Shown here in pieces: positions 63,238 to 64,000 of a stretch of DNA of 64,000 nucleotides (positions within the stretch are counted from its first letter, which is position 1; every line of letters starts with the position of its first letter). The translations under genes and the position numbers were made by a program. The notes under the pieces were generated by a model. It was not told the origin of the DNA, searched no databases, and saw only the letters and a program-made list of their open reading frames with translations. The DNA comes from CAZIVP01 sp964542915 (GTDB lineage Bacteria; Calditrichota; Calditrichia; Calditrichales; Calditrichaceae), in contig CAZIVP010000004.1 of assembly GCA_964542915.1 (NCBI GenBank), positions 62,001-126,000 on the forward strand, given 5' to 3'.

Positions 63238-64000
63238 ATGACAGAGAAACAAAAAGGCATTTTAATCATATTAATTTTGGTTCCGTTTCTAACCATTGAT
63301 ATTTTGGATTACTTTATAATTCCAAATAAGATAAAGGACGAAGTCAAAATACCCGTTACCATTCCCAAAGGGGCGACATTAAGCCAAATTGCCGATACGT
63401 TGCACAAATACAAGATCATAGAAAATAAAGATATGTTCACATATTGGAGCGTCTTCACAGGAAAGGAGAACAAACTACGAGCAGGACGTTATCGGTTACC
63501 GGGGCATTTGACGTATCCTCAATTGCTCTCTTATTTAACGTCGACAAAAGAGACGCCGCTCTATATTACCCTGATTGAAGGCTCCAGTAATAATGAAATT
63601 GCCCGTTCACTGGCGCACACATTACCGATCGATACAGCCCGGTTCGATTCACTCTGCCATGATCCCGCCTTTATTGAGGAACTGTTGGACGAAAGGCGCC
63701 CAACGCTTACGGGGTATTTATTACCTGAAACGTATGCGTTTGCCTGGGGCATCGATGAAAAAGATATTATCCGGCACCTGGTGGGTGAAACCTTACAGAT
63801 ATTCAAAGCGGATAGTGTGCGTAAGGCAATGAAATCGGTACAATTAGATCGGCATGAAGTGATTACGCTGGCATCCATAATCGAGGGAGAGGCCATGATC
63901 GATTCGGAACGGACCACCATTTCCTCGGTGTACCACAACCGTTTGAAAAGGGGAATGAGGCTCCAGGCCGATCCGACGATTCAATTTATTTTGCCCGGAC
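63238..64000 (+). CDS. mltG: Endolytic transglycosylase MltG (3'-truncated by window end)
   Basis: Inner-membrane enzyme (YceG family) that cuts nascent glycan strands and limits their length. The visible 254 codons show an N-terminal membrane helix (about 8-27), a LysM-like domain (VTIPKGATLSQIADTLHK), and the start of the catalytic domain: LTGYLLPETYAF, LASIIEGEAM with the catalytic Glu, and SSVYHNRLKRGMRLQADPTI. ATG at 63238 follows the chorismate mutase stop by 5 bases. The frame is open at the right edge, so the end of the gene lies outside. Confidence 0.93.
   Translation, partial: MTEKQKGILIILILVPFLTIDILDYFIIPNKIKDEVKIPVTIPKGATLSQIADTLHKYKIIENKDMFTYWSVFTGKENKLRAGRYRLPGHLTYPQLLSYLTSTKETPLYITLIEGSSNNEIARSLAHTLPIDTARFDSLCHDPAFIEELLDERRPTLTGYLLPETYAFAWGIDEKDIIRHLVGETLQIFKADSVRKAMKSVQLDRHEVITLASIIEGEAMIDSERTTISSVYHNRLKRGMRLQADPTIQFILPG

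Noticed and set aside
1..64000. CRISPR arrays, insertion sequences, prophage, toxin-antitoxin or defence genes
   Set aside because: I looked for regular repeats, transposase motifs, inverted-repeat-bounded genes and typical toxin or nuclease clusters and saw none.

Overview
The window is a gene-dense bacterial chromosome segment of moderate GC, with no mobile elements, CRISPR arrays or phage genes that I can see. It encodes lipid A synthesis (lpxD, a fused lpxC-fabZ, lpxA), heptose activation (rfaE1/rfaE2), BamA, TamB, a Skp/OmpH chaperone, RseP, many lipoproteins and SecDF, so the host is Gram-negative with a lipopolysaccharide outer membrane. The lpxC-fabZ fusion, GWxTD protein, EtfAB:quinone-oxidoreductase-like protein, RNase Y, pyrophosphate-type phosphofructokinase motifs and frequent TTG/GTG starts fit the FCB superphylum, perhaps Calditrichota, KSB1 or a relative. 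That placement is inference; no 16S rRNA gene is present.

Layout. 1-6.7 kb: truncated M14 carboxypeptidase, phosphofructokinase, a 50-residue membrane microprotein, M48 protease, REC-HD-GYP regulator, dodecin, ferredoxin. 7-13.8 kb: RNase Y, ErpA/IscA, peptide deformylase, leucyl aminopeptidase, and a membrane FeS oxidoreductase likely to pass electrons from ETF to quinone. 13.9-27.5 kb: an envelope super-cluster, tamB-bamA-ompH-lpxD-lpxC/fabZ-lpxA-lipM-like-OMP-rseP, mostly with tiny gaps or overlaps. 27.6-34.5 kb: a 760-residue orphan protein, a CAU-anticodon tRNA, a zinc-ribbon coiled-coil protein, RNase P RNA, recJ, a RodZ-like protein and a thioredoxin-like protein. 34.5-43.6 kb: a small membrane protein overlapping a REC-PAS-histidine kinase, rfaE1-rfaE2, an MltD-like lytic transglycosylase, a zinc-ribbon/TPR protein that seems to start at a rare codon, a 30-residue ribosome-associated-type peptide, xseA-xseB and nadK.

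43.6-55 kb is a minus-strand block: two tandem NTF2-like lipoproteins, a PdxJ-like protein with its catalytic residues replaced, a membrane-anchored glycoside-hydrolase-2-like protein, smc, a GWxTD protein, cmoA and cmoB. 55-64 kb returns to the plus strand: ligA, secD-secF-STAS protein, a degenerate metallophosphoesterase, a TrpD-family enzyme, chorismate mutase and a 3'-truncated mltG.

The region is largely housekeeping with an envelope theme: lipid A is made, BamA/TamB/Skp and SecDF move outer-membrane components, and RseP, MltD and MltG cover stress sensing and cell-wall remodelling. I found no clear new defence or mobile system. The best candidates for new biology are the orphan 760-residue protein, three enzyme-fold proteins that have lost or changed active-site residues (PdxJ-like, metallophosphoesterase-like, GH2-like), an acidic Asp/Thr-rich insertion in SecD, and a probable AUU/AUA-initiated gene.
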